DNA of 26,059 nucleotides from positions 1 through 26,059 of IMG/VR virus record IMGVR_UViG_3300022226_000018, one strand, 5' to 3'. Of this stretch, positions 15,266 to 21,635 are shown in pieces (within the stretch, counting starts at the first letter, position 1; each line of letters begins with the position of its first letter). The stretch comes from a virus. A program made the position numbers and the translations under genes. A model generated the notes under the pieces. That model ran no database searches, had not been told where the DNA came from, and saw only the letters and a program-made list of their open reading frames with translations.

Positions 15266-16876
15266 ATGCCTACCTCAACTCTCCTCATCGCCAACGACAT
15301 CTCCGCCGAGTCAACGCCGGAAGAAATCTTCGCCACCCGCCACCATCGCACCATCGATCAACGCGCCAGGAAACTGCACCAAAACCTCCTCGTCCTTCGC
15401 GGCGGCCGGCCATACATCGAGGAACGCCTGGCCAGATTCCCGGCCGAATCCAGCGTGGACTGGACCGGGAGCGGATCGTTCGTTGACGAAAACCGATTCG
15501 AAAAAGTCGGCAAAATCGACATGGAAGGCCGACAAGGCCGCGCATACCTGGTCAACCACGCGCGCCGCATCGCCGATAAAATCACCCAGTACGTCTTCGC
15601 CGAACCTCCCGAGCGCGAAGGTGTACCAGACGAGATGAACGCCGATATCACCCGCGAAGGCGTCAGCCTCAACAACTTCATGGGCGAAGTGCTCCGGACC
15701 CTCGTCGCCACGAAATGGTGCTGGATCGGTATCGATTCACCCAAAACCGGAATCAGCATCAGCCAGGCCGAGGCACAAGAGAAAGCCATCCGCCCCTACT
15801 GGGTCGTCTACGATCCATTGCAGGTAGTCGATTGGCGCAGGCAGCCCAACGGCGAACTAGAGTGGATCATCACCGAGGGCATCAAGTGGGATAACCCAAA
15901 CCCATTCGCCCTCGCCGAAGAAAAAACCATCCGCAGACTGTGGCGCCCAGGTATCATGGAAGAATGGGAAATCCAGTTCAGCCCCAGCGGAATGTTCGAA
16001 TCAGCCAAGCGCGTTGACGTTACACAACTCGGATTCCAGAAAATCCCCTTTGTGCCCGTCGGCGAGATCAGCGAACACCCGCACTGGTACGACGACGTCG
16101 AGGACATCCAACGTGCCATCATGGACTTGGAATCCTGCCTCGATACCCTCTTCCATAAAGTCGTCTTCGCCCAGGTCGTCCTGCCCTCCAGTGTGGGCGA
16201 CGATCTAGCCGGCGAGGCCCGCGGCCAAGATATCGCCAAGCAAGTTGGCGCGATATTGGGATACGCCAACGCGATCCTCGAATCAGCACAGGAAAAAGGC
16301 ATCACCCGATACATCGGCCCAGACGGCGGCGCCATCAGCAAAATTCAGGAAGAACTCAGCCGCAAGCGTGAGATCATGTTCGACACCGTCGGCCTGCACT
16401 TGGGCTTCCAAAAGAACTTCAGCGAGTCGCCAGAGGTCAAAGCCTTCGATCAACTCGACCCCCAGGCCGTCCTGCGCAATTACGCCCAGCAAATCTCCGA
16501 GGCCGAGCGCCGGGCATGGGACCTGACCGAAATGATCGATCCCAGCGTCCGCGGCATCACCACCAGCTACGCAACCCGGTTCCACGTGAGCGACCTGTTC
16601 GAGGACTTCAAGTCCCTGATCCTGGTGAACCAAGTGGACGCGCCCGATTCCCTGCGCAAGCTGACCCTAAATGCCATCGTGGACAGCCTACTGCAAATTC
16701 TACGTAGCCAAGTGGCCCCCGACACCATCGAGGCCATCAGGCGCGATATCGACGGCTTTTCCTTCAGCGAAGCAATCGACCTGGACGCGGAGGGCATCGC
16801 TGCCCGCAGCCAGGCCGGCGTGAATACCCAGGCGACGGATAGCGGCGAAGGCTTGCCCGGCGACGCAGGCCAGTAG
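15266..16876 (+). CDS. Portal protein
   Basis: The 536-residue protein (start ATG 15266; a GTG at 15251 is an alternative) reads as a portal of the long SPP1/DUF4055-like sort. Typical features are an N-terminal YIEERLARFP region, VNHARRIADKITQYVFAEPP, a wing with RPYWVVYDPLQVVDWR and GELEWIITEGIKW, FQKIPFVPVGE near the middle, then the stem and crown helices (AIMDLESCLDTLFHKVVFAQVVLP, KIQEELSRKREIMFDTVGLHLG), and a Glu/Ala-rich tail. It forms the ring at one vertex through which DNA is packaged. It lies on the plus strand, opposite to all other structural genes, while its usual neighbours flank it. The methyltransferase starts 16 bases after its stop. Confidence 0.78.
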   Translation: MPTSTLLIANDISAESTPEEIFATRHHRTIDQRARKLHQNLLVLRGGRPYIEERLARFPAESSVDWTGSGSFVDENRFEKVGKIDMEGRQGRAYLVNHARRIADKITQYVFAEPPEREGVPDEMNADITREGVSLNNFMGEVLRTLVATKWCWIGIDSPKTGISISQAEAQEKAIRPYWVVYDPLQVVDWRRQPNGELEWIITEGIKWDNPNPFALAEEKTIRRLWRPGIMEEWEIQFSPSGMFESAKRVDVTQLGFQKIPFVPVGEISEHPHWYDDVEDIQRAIMDLESCLDTLFHKVVFAQVVLPSSVGDDLAGEARGQDIAKQVGAILGYANAILESAQEKGITRYIGPDGGAISKIQEELSRKREIMFDTVGLHLGFQKNFSESPEVKAFDQLDPQAVLRNYAQQISEAERRAWDLTEMIDPSVRGITTSYATRFHVSDLFEDFKSLILVNQVDAPDSLRKLTLNAIVDSLLQILRSQVAPDTIEAIRRDIDGFSFSEAIDLDAEGIAARSQAGVNTQATDSGEGLPGDAGQ

Positions 16877-16891
16877 TACCCTCCGGCCACC

Positions 16892-17995
16892 ATGCCGCCG
16901 GTCAAAATCTCCGATTCCATCGTAATCGAGCCCGGCGATTGTCTCGACGTCCTGCCCACCATGGACCCGGAGTCCGTTGACGCGATCATCACCGATCCGC
17001 CATACGGCCTCTCCTTCATGGGCAAGGACTGGGACCACGGCATACCCGGCCCTGCATTCTGGCAAGCCGCCCTCCGCGTCGCCAAACCCGGCGCCCACCT
17101 CCTCGCTTTCGGAGGCACTCGCACCCACCACCGCCTCATGTGCGCCATCGAGGACGCCGGCTGGGAAATCCGCGATTGCATTATGTGGGTCTACGCCAGC
17201 GGATTCCCGAAGTCGCTCGACGTGGGCAAGGCCATCGACAAGGCCGCCGGCGCAGAACGGGAAGTGATGGGACCATCTCCGCACTCTGCAAATCGAAAAC
17301 CAAAAATTGACGGCGTTTACCATGACATGAACGTTGAAGCTCAACGCACTGTCACCGCACCCGCCACGCCAGACGCCGCCAAGTGGAACGGCTGGGGAAC
17401 CGCCCTAAAACCCGCTTACGAGCCCATCGTCCTCGCGCGCAAGCCCATACAAGGAACCGTCGCCGCAAACGTCCTACAGCACGGTACAGGCGCGATCAAC
17501 GTGGACGGGGGAAGGATCGGGACAAGCAGCACACCGCGAAAAGACCCACGCAATGGAAAACTGAGAAAAGCACACATGGAAATAAGCCCATGGATGAAAC
17601 GGCGCATCGAAACCGGCGAACCGTTAAAAAAAGACTTTGACGGCACACAAGGCCGCTGGCCCGCCAATTTCATCCACGACGGATCCGACGAAGTGCTGGA
17701 GGGGTTCCCGACAGATGCGGCACGGTATTTCTACTGCGCCAAAACCTCCGTATCCGAGCGCGACGACGCAGACCACCCCACCATCAAACCCGTCGCCCTG
17801 ATGCGCTACCTCGTCCGCCTCATCACTCCCCCGGGCGGCCTCGTGCTCGATCCGTTCATGGGATCCGGCTCCACCGCCATCGCCGCGTATGAGGAAGGCA
17901 CCCGCTTCCACGGCGTCGAAATGGACCCCGACAACTTCAACGAAGCCAGGCGCCGCATCAACGATGCCACCCGCCAGATGCTCTTCGCGTTCTAA
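16892..17995 (+). CDS. DNA methyltransferase, beta class (N6-adenine or N4-cytosine)
   Basis: The 367-residue enzyme has the motif order of beta-class amino-methyltransferases: catalytic motif IV DPPY at residues 35-38 (IITDPPYGLSFMGKDW), then a variable target-recognition region, and the AdoMet-binding motif I DPFMGSGST at 320-328 near the C-terminus, after the PTIKPVALMRYLVRLI helix. DPPY suits N6-adenine or N4-cytosine transfer using S-adenosylmethionine. No restriction gene is near, so it is an orphan phage enzyme, likely protecting phage DNA from host restriction or altering packaging or expression. Its target is unknown. It shares the plus-strand block with the portal and has no clear ribosome site. 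Confidence 0.87.
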   Translation: MPPVKISDSIVIEPGDCLDVLPTMDPESVDAIITDPPYGLSFMGKDWDHGIPGPAFWQAALRVAKPGAHLLAFGGTRTHHRLMCAIEDAGWEIRDCIMWVYASGFPKSLDVGKAIDKAAGAEREVMGPSPHSANRKPKIDGVYHDMNVEAQRTVTAPATPDAAKWNGWGTALKPAYEPIVLARKPIQGTVAANVLQHGTGAINVDGGRIGTSSTPRKDPRNGKLRKAHMEISPWMKRRIETGEPLKKDFDGTQGRWPANFIHDGSDEVLEGFPTDAARYFYCAKTSVSERDDADHPTIKPVALMRYLVRLITPPGGLVLDPFMGSGSTAIAAYEEGTRFHGVEMDPDNFNEARRRINDATRQMLFAF

Positions 17996-18115
17996 GTGCC
18001 TAAAAACCGCCCCAGGATCGCCTACACGGCCCAAACGGCCCCAAATGCGGGCCAGTACCAGAATCCCGACCCATTGTGCAAGGCGCGCAACCTGGACGAT
18101 CCACGCGCAGAGTGA
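17996..18115 (+). CDS. Possible 39-residue protein after the methyltransferase
   Basis: A frame starting with GTG immediately after the methyltransferase TAA runs to TGA at 18113-18115. Its product begins VPKNRPRIAYTAQTAPNAGQ and ends in a charged KARNLDDPRAE. No start-site ribosome signal is present beyond what coupling to the upstream stop would give. It may be a real small gene, a former C-terminal extension or chance in GC-rich sequence. Confidence 0.3.
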   Translation: MPKNRPRIAYTAQTAPNAGQYQNPDPLCKARNLDDPRAE

Positions 18116-18144
18116 ACTAAACTAGACTTAGTCCACTAGGTTAA
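18116..18144. other. Short convergent intergenic segment
   Basis: Two convergent transcription units meet here. The segment is AT-rich compared with its flanks and contains small dyads such as ACTAA-N7-TTAGT and TAGT-CC-ACTA. No strong GC stem followed by a T run is visible in either direction, so a standard intrinsic terminator is not supported. Confidence 0.3.
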
Positions 18145-18351
18145 CTACCCACTCGCGCTAAAGTCCATCACCACCTGCGCCGGATCCCCAGACGTAACCA
18201 ACGCCTTCAACCTATCCCGGATGAACTTCCGCTCTTCCTTCCGCGGCCTCACCTCGTCAGCCATCAACACATCAATCTCCAACTCGATCCGAATGTCCGC
18301 CGCTACCAACTCCCGGATCTCGTCAACCACCGTTCGCGGTTCGGCGTTCAT
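18145..18351 (-). CDS. Small acidic helical protein of unknown function
   Basis: The 68-residue product is rich in Glu, Asp, Arg and Ile, with VVDEIRELVAADIRIELEIDV and a basic KEERKFIRDRLKAL helix near the C-terminus. Its start overlaps the stop of the zinc/HTH gene by four bases (ATGA), so the two are translated together. I do not recognise a family. A partner or small DNA-packaging accessory is possible but unproven. Confidence 0.55.
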   Translation of the reverse strand: MNAEPRTVVDEIRELVAADIRIELEIDVLMADEVRPRKEERKFIRDRLKALVTSGDPAQVVMDFSASG

Positions 18352-18860
18352 AGGATCGCAACCAATCGCATCTTCTCCATCCGCTCCCTCACAGACTTCG
18401 ACCGCTTGTACGCCAACTGTCGCGAGATCCCCAACGTCCGCCCCACCGCCGCATTGTTCGTCCCCTCCGGCGCGCTTAACTTAGCCGCCAAGAAATCCTC
18501 GTCAGGCGCCCCAAACGTCACCGCCACCCGCGCATACATCGTCTTACGCCGCTCATCGTCAGCCATCGCCATAGCACGATGAGACCGCCGCTCCTTCTTG
18601 CTGAGCAATAGGTATTCGCGAAGTACAACCGCCAACGTTCGAACATCATCCGCTACAGGCCGCTCCAACATCGCCCAAGTAGACGACGTCGGCGCCTCCC
18701 ATTGCGATCGATAACTAACTCGCCGACGCTCATACTGCGGTTCCGATAGCGTACAACGCGAACAAGGCAACAACGCATACATCGCCGGGTCCGATGCAGG
18801 ATACCCATGCAAATGCGGATTAGCCTCAACCGAAAAACGACACGTGGAACAGTCTTTCAT
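18348..18860 (-). CDS. Zinc-ribbon and helix-turn-helix protein
   Basis: The 170-residue protein begins with a CxxC (C4, C7) and has a second CxxC (C33, C36), separated by 25 residues, which together suit a zinc knuckle. The C-terminal part (about 132-158) reads NNAAVGRTLGISRQLAYKRSKS, a typical helix-turn-helix with 'GISRQLAY' as recognition helix. A DNA-binding regulator of the late region, or a DNA-packaging accessory, is the natural guess. The gene lies between terL and the inverted portal block, 13 bases after a small Cys-rich gene. Regulator function is inference from motifs. Confidence 0.65.
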   Translation of the reverse strand: MKDCSTCRFSVEANPHLHGYPASDPAMYALLPCSRCTLSEPQYERRRVSYRSQWEAPTSSTWAMLERPVADDVRTLAVVLREYLLLSKKERRSHRAMAMADDERRKTMYARVAVTFGAPDEDFLAAKLSAPEGTNNAAVGRTLGISRQLAYKRSKSVRERMEKMRLVAIL

Positions 18861-18869
18861 CGTGCAAGT
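18858..18869. repeat. Copy 1 of a 12-base repeat over a start codon
   Basis: On the minus strand this reads ACTTGCACGATG and ends in the ATG of the zinc/HTH gene. The same 12 bases occur at 19079-19090, also ending in an ATG. A shared translation-start element or a short duplication is possible. Confidence 0.45.
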
Positions 18870-18873
18870 AAGC

Positions 18874-19056
18874 TCATCGCGGCTGGCGTATGTTGTCCGG
18901 ATAATTCACACCCGTCTCAGGTAACTCATTACAATCACACCACTCGCCACATAATTCAGCAACCTCCGCACATTCTTCCGAACCGCCTATCTTGACAACT
19001 TCCTTGCGCCCAGACAACCAAGACGCAAACCCAAACACAGCTTCACGCCCATTCAT
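18874..19056 (-). CDS. Small Cys-rich protein
   Basis: The 60-residue frame starts at ATG 19056, about ten bases after an AAAGGAA ribosome site, and ends 13 bases before the zinc/HTH gene. Four cysteines cluster at C29, C36, C40 and C42 inside an acidic stretch (EECAEVAELCGEWCDCNELP), which could bind a metal ion. N-terminal residues are basic and aromatic. I do not recognise it. Tight spacing to the next gene supports a real operon member. Confidence 0.5.
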   Translation of the reverse strand: MNGREAVFGFASWLSGRKEVVKIGGSEECAEVAELCGEWCDCNELPETGVNYPDNIRQPR

Positions 19057-19078
19057 TGCTGTAGATTCCTTTCCTTCC

Positions 19079-19090
19079 CATCGTGCAAGT
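19079..19090. repeat. Copy 2 of the 12-base start-codon repeat
   Basis: This copy is identical to 18858-18869. Its ATG opens a 12-codon frame that runs MGRKGIYSNEWA and overlaps the start of the Cys-rich gene, so it may be a leader peptide or a relic. The flanks of the two copies also share scattered bases. Confidence 0.4.
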
Positions 19091-19149
19091 CAGCACATAA
19101 GCTAACTGCCGAAAATACCTCTGCACATCCAGCGCCAAACCAACGCGAA

Positions 19150-19165
19150 GAACCGCATGCGGTTC
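19150..19165. promoter_or_regulatory. 16-base perfect palindrome just after terL
   Basis: GAACCGCATGCGGTTC is self-complementary across all 16 bases and lies three bases past the terL stop on its downstream side. It could be a dimeric protein's operator or a weak RNA hairpin at the end of the terminase transcript. No T run follows on the minus strand, so a standard terminator is not supported. The remaining sequence to 19057 holds a repeat copy and no firm gene. Confidence 0.4.
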
Positions 19166-19168
19166 GAG

Positions 19169-20563
19169 CTATGCCCCCGCAATCAACACACTCCCTACCC
19201 GCCTGTCCAACTCCGCCACCAAGTACCTCAACGCATCCATCGCATGATCATCCTTGCCCACAGGTTTGTCCCCCTCGCGGTCCCATACATACGATTCAAT
19301 CTCACTCAGTAACCCAGGACACCCATACCTATGCGCGCGATCAGGACGCACAAAAAGCAACCGCCCCTCTTGCAATCTCTTTTTCACCCTGGCAAGGCCA
19401 TCGCGAATAGGACGATCCTTCCACGCCGGCCGCGTCACCACTCCTCCTCGCCTCAACGTCGCCGCATCCTCAGCATCATGATCACATACCGTATACCAAA
19501 CCGTATTCACCTTCGACCGCTCCATGATGTCGCCAGCATGATCAGAAACAATCCGCCCAGTACGATATATTTCATCGTACACGATAAGTCGTCCATCCCA
19601 GTCAACCCCCGCGAAAAGGCATACGAAAGGATCCCGGTAACCAAAGTCAATCGACCGATAACACGCCTTCCCCAAAAACGTACCCGTACTTATTTCCATG
19701 CAGTCTTTTGCTTCAATGACTGAACATTCAGTGAACTCACTGTACACCGCACCCTGATCCGCTACCCACTCCCCGTAAAGCATCCGCCGCTTCGTGATCT
19801 CATCCTGATCCTCGTAAGTCTGCAACGCATCACTCGCCAAATTCCCCGCATTGTCCGAGATCGTCCAACCTCCCAATCGCCCCCACTTCTGTCTGGCTTG
19901 TAACGGCTCGCCAGTTGCAGGATGCACCCCCAATACCCCAACCCGATACAACCAATGCCGAGGCCCTCGAGGGTTAGTATCGAACACCGCCTTGCACAAT
20001 CCCTCATCACCTCGCTCATCCACTCCCCTCTGCACCAACCGCGACATCAACTGCTCCACCACCTCCCATGGAAACTCCGACGCCTCATTAAACCATACCG
20101 TCATATACTCATTCCCATACAACTTCCTCACCCGCGCCTCATCATCACACCCATCAAAAAGGATCCGGCTGTTGTTAAACGGAAAGTGAATCATCAACTC
20201 ATCCCGCTTCAGTACCCAATACCGCTGATCCGGCCAATGCTTACTCAGGTAATCAAAAAACGTCCCATTCCATAACGACTGCACACAATGCGATCTAGCC
20301 TTGCGCAGGACCACATGCCAACTCCCAGGATACCGCGCCGCCCTGCTCAATAACCAATGCCCCAGCATCGCCGTCTTCCCACTGCGCCCACCTCCATCAA
20401 AGAGTAAACGCGTGCAAGTTCCCTCCAATAACGTGAGCCCCTCCAACTGCTTCTCACTCGGTACCCACGGCCCAATCACTCGCCGCTCCGTCTCATTACC
20501 TCGCGCAGGCGCCGCTCGTGCTACCCCAGGATCCTGACGTAAATTCTCACCTCGCTCCGCCAT
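19169..20563 (-). CDS. terL: Terminase large subunit
   Basis: The 464-residue protein (ATG 20563) has all motor and nuclease motifs of TerL. Walker A is GGGRSGKT (residues 57-64), Walker B is VWFNE (156-160), the coupling motif region is FDTNPRG (194-200), and the nuclease acidic residues appear in SIDFGYRDP (304-312), DHDAED (361-366) and the C-terminal KDDHAMDALRY (437-447). Together with TerS and the portal it pumps DNA into the head using ATP and cuts at each headful or cos site. The ATG has only a weak GAG upstream. The 217-base gap to TerS is longer than usual, as these genes commonly overlap. Confidence 0.9.
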   Translation of the reverse strand: MAERGENLRQDPGVARAAPARGNETERRVIGPWVPSEKQLEGLTLLEGTCTRLLFDGGGRSGKTAMLGHWLLSRAARYPGSWHVVLRKARSHCVQSLWNGTFFDYLSKHWPDQRYWVLKRDELMIHFPFNNSRILFDGCDDEARVRKLYGNEYMTVWFNEASEFPWEVVEQLMSRLVQRGVDERGDEGLCKAVFDTNPRGPRHWLYRVGVLGVHPATGEPLQARQKWGRLGGWTISDNAGNLASDALQTYEDQDEITKRRMLYGEWVADQGAVYSEFTECSVIEAKDCMEISTGTFLGKACYRSIDFGYRDPFVCLFAGVDWDGRLIVYDEIYRTGRIVSDHAGDIMERSKVNTVWYTVCDHDAEDAATLRRGGVVTRPAWKDRPIRDGLARVKKRLQEGRLLFVRPDRAHRYGCPGLLSEIESYVWDREGDKPVGKDDHAMDALRYLVAELDRRVGSVLIAGA

Positions 20564-20610
20564 CAATTAAACTCAATCTCTACGTTGTAACTCCGTTTCA
20601 ACATCTCTCC

Positions 20611-20629
20611 GTTGCAATATCGTTGTAAC
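20611..20629. promoter_or_regulatory. Imperfect 19-base dyad, possible operator
   Basis: Arms GTTGCAA and TTGTAAC around a five-base centre match at six of seven positions. It lies about 50 bases upstream of the terL start in the transcript direction, a fitting place for an operator. Function is unproven. Confidence 0.35.
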
Positions 20630-20664
20630 TGCTAGTTAAACCAGAAAAATGCGAGAGTAGATGC

Positions 20665-20699
20665 GGGGGGTGGGGGGTCGGGATATGGCCGGGGGGGGG
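20665..20699 (+). other. G-tract cluster, potential quadruplex
   Basis: The plus strand carries G6 (20665-20670), G6 (20672-20677), G3 (20680-20682) and G9 (20691-20699) within 35 bases, enough for a four-tract G-quadruplex with loops of one, two and eight bases. The minus strand, which is the coding strand of both terminase genes, is correspondingly C-rich. Long G runs can also be hard to sequence correctly. Confidence 0.5.
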
Positions 20700-20725
20700 T
20701 CGAACGGTGCCCCCTTACTAGATTA

Positions 20726-20761
20726 TCACACGTCGCATAATACTTATTATGCGAACTGTGA
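20726..20761. promoter_or_regulatory. Long inverted repeat with ten-base and five-base arms
   Basis: TCGCATAATA (20733-20742) and TATTATGCGA (20745-20754) are perfect complements around CT. Outside a two-by-two mismatch, TCACA (20726-20730) pairs with TGTGA (20757-20761), so 15 base pairs surround a centre at 20743.5. It lies 20-55 bases past the TerS stop. The stem is AT-rich and no T run follows on the minus strand, which argues for a protein-binding site over a terminator. Confidence 0.55.
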
Positions 20762-20780
20762 CACGCTTTGTAAGTGGCTA

Positions 20781-21269
20781 TCACTGGCCAGCTTCCACCG
20801 ATTCAACGTCGATGGTCTCCGTTATTGGGTCATTGTGAGCGGTCGTGGGTGTCATTGGTAGGGCGCGTGACCCACCGTTATCGCCGGCGTCGAGGCACTC
20901 AATTTCGACCGCCTGGGGTAGCACGAACGTCGGAGGGGGAAGCTGCTGTAACTCTATCCGGCTAGTCTCTAGGCCCCACCCATTCATCTTGATCAGGTGT
21001 CCCATCCATACGCCGGAATCCTTGCCCCCTTGCCGCAGGTTAGTCCAACAGATGTTGCGCGCCTCATCAATGTCACCTTGGCGTTGCTCCAAGTTGGTTA
21101 AACTTAGTCTAGCCAGCTCTGTAGCGACGTCTGCACGCTTTAATAGCCTAGCACCTGTTGTACCTGCGCTCCTTTTGGTATAGCCGGCCTTCACGGCGGC
21201 CTTGGTGGCATTGCGGCAGTGGAAGAACTCGAGGGCGAAAGCTTTGTGCTGGTCCTTGATGCCTGGCAT
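20781..21269 (-). CDS. terS: Terminase small subunit
   Basis: The 162-residue protein opens with KDQHKAFALEFFHCRNATKAAVKAGY and a helix-turn-helix (about residues 20-44, NATKAAVKAGYTKRSAGTTGARLLK), the classic Terminase_2 N-terminus. Helices with ELARLSLTNLEQRQGDIDEA follow, and then a Pro- and Glu-rich tail. It recognises phage DNA and recruits TerL. The ATG (21269) lacks a ribosome site. Unlike in most phages, a 217-base gap with dyads and G-tracts separates it from terL, and the repeat-rich region lies upstream. Confidence 0.82.
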   Translation of the reverse strand: MPGIKDQHKAFALEFFHCRNATKAAVKAGYTKRSAGTTGARLLKRADVATELARLSLTNLEQRQGDIDEARNICWTNLRQGGKDSGVWMGHLIKMNGWGLETSRIELQQLPPPTFVLPQAVEIECLDAGDNGGSRALPMTPTTAHNDPITETIDVESVEAGQ

Positions 21270-21327
21270 GGTGATTGTTTGGATGCGTTAACGAGAATTG
21301 GTAATGGAGTCAAGCATGTAATTTTCG

Positions 21328-21363
21328 GCCTCATTGTGACCTCAGTGCCTCATTGCCTCTGTG
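21328..21363. repeat. Left iteron cluster, consensus GCCTCAKTG
   Basis: Units are GCCTCATTG (21328-21336), ACCTCAGTG (21339-21347), GCCTCATTG (21347-21355) and GCCTCTGTG (21355-21363). The last three have an eight-base period. They are in the opposite orientation to the cluster at 21492. Confidence 0.6.
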
Positions 21364-21410
21364 CAATCGAGAGTATTACATAGAGAATACGCCCCTTGCC
21401 GGCCTCTATT

Positions 21411-21444
21411 TATGTTCACTATGTTCAATATACGTATTACGTAT
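21411..21444. repeat. AT-rich core with two tandem repeats
   Basis: TATGTTCAC (21411-21419) is followed at once by TATGTTCAA (21420-21428), then TACGTAT (21431-21437) by TACGTAT (21438-21444). The surroundings are the most AT-rich stretch of the window, fitting an unwinding element between two iteron clusters. Confidence 0.5.
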
Positions 21445-21491
21445 TGCAATATACTATAGATAACACCTCTTTTACGTGGATCTTCCAAGTG

Positions 21492-21516
21492 CACTGAGGT
21501 ATTGAGGTATTGAGGC
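21492..21516. repeat. Right iteron cluster, inverted relative to the left one
   Basis: CACTGAGGT (21492-21500), ATTGAGGT (21501-21508) and ATTGAGGC (21509-21516) repeat with an eight-base period and are the reverse complement type of the left cluster. A partial ATTGAG follows at 21532. Confidence 0.6.
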
Positions 21517-21570
21517 TAGGGGCATTCCAGTATTGAGAATTTGTTGCAGAAACGAGACTGACTCACACTT

Positions 21571-21599
21571 GCCTCACTGGAATTGTCCCGCACTGAGGC
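21571..21599. repeat. Facing pair of iteron units
   Basis: GCCTCACTG (21571-21579) and CACTGAGGC (21591-21599) face each other with eleven bases between them, giving a nearly complete inverted repeat just past the primase-helicase stop. Confidence 0.55.
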
Positions 21600-21635
21600 A
21601 GAAAAAAGATGGGACAATTGAAGCGTACTCTTGTT

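Larger units (their letters stand above)
20564..20780. other. TerS-TerL intergenic region with several structured elements
   Basis: No convincing gene fits in these 217 bases. In order they contain an imperfect dyad, G-tracts, and a long hairpin, all described separately. CGTTGTAACT occurs twice (20583-20592, 20621-20630). Plus-strand base skew changes from C-rich to G-rich within this region although genes on both sides are on the minus strand. A terminase recognition (pac or cos) site, a promoter for terL or a replication landmark are all possible. Confidence 0.5.
21270..21635. other. Origin-like intergenic region rich in short repeats
   Basis: This 366-base gap between terS and the primase-helicase gene holds four kinds of short repeats around an AT-rich core. 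CCTCANTG-type units occur in both orientations at about ten places, in tandem eight-base arrays on each flank. The core (about 21405-21475) contains tandem TATGTTCAM units and TACGTAT twice. Origins of small replicons commonly combine iterons with an AT-rich unwinding region next to the initiator or primase gene. An operator array controlling terS is an alternative. No convincing gene lies here. Confidence 0.5.

Noticed and set aside
16567-17344. Minus-strand frames of over 200 codons across portal and methyltransferase
   Set aside because: They are opposite to genes with clear catalytic and family motifs; no independent motif or ribosome site was seen.
19043-19168. Terminase frame staying open for 41 codons after its TAG
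   Set aside because: A frame of this length is expected by chance in this composition, TAG follows a complete nuclease domain, and the Cys-rich gene overlaps it.
20726-20761. Intrinsic terminator after terS
   Set aside because: The stem is AT-rich and is not followed by a T run on the transcribed strand.
21328-21599. CRISPR array
   Set aside because: Units are only eight to nine bases with no uniform spacers; they fit iterons or operators.
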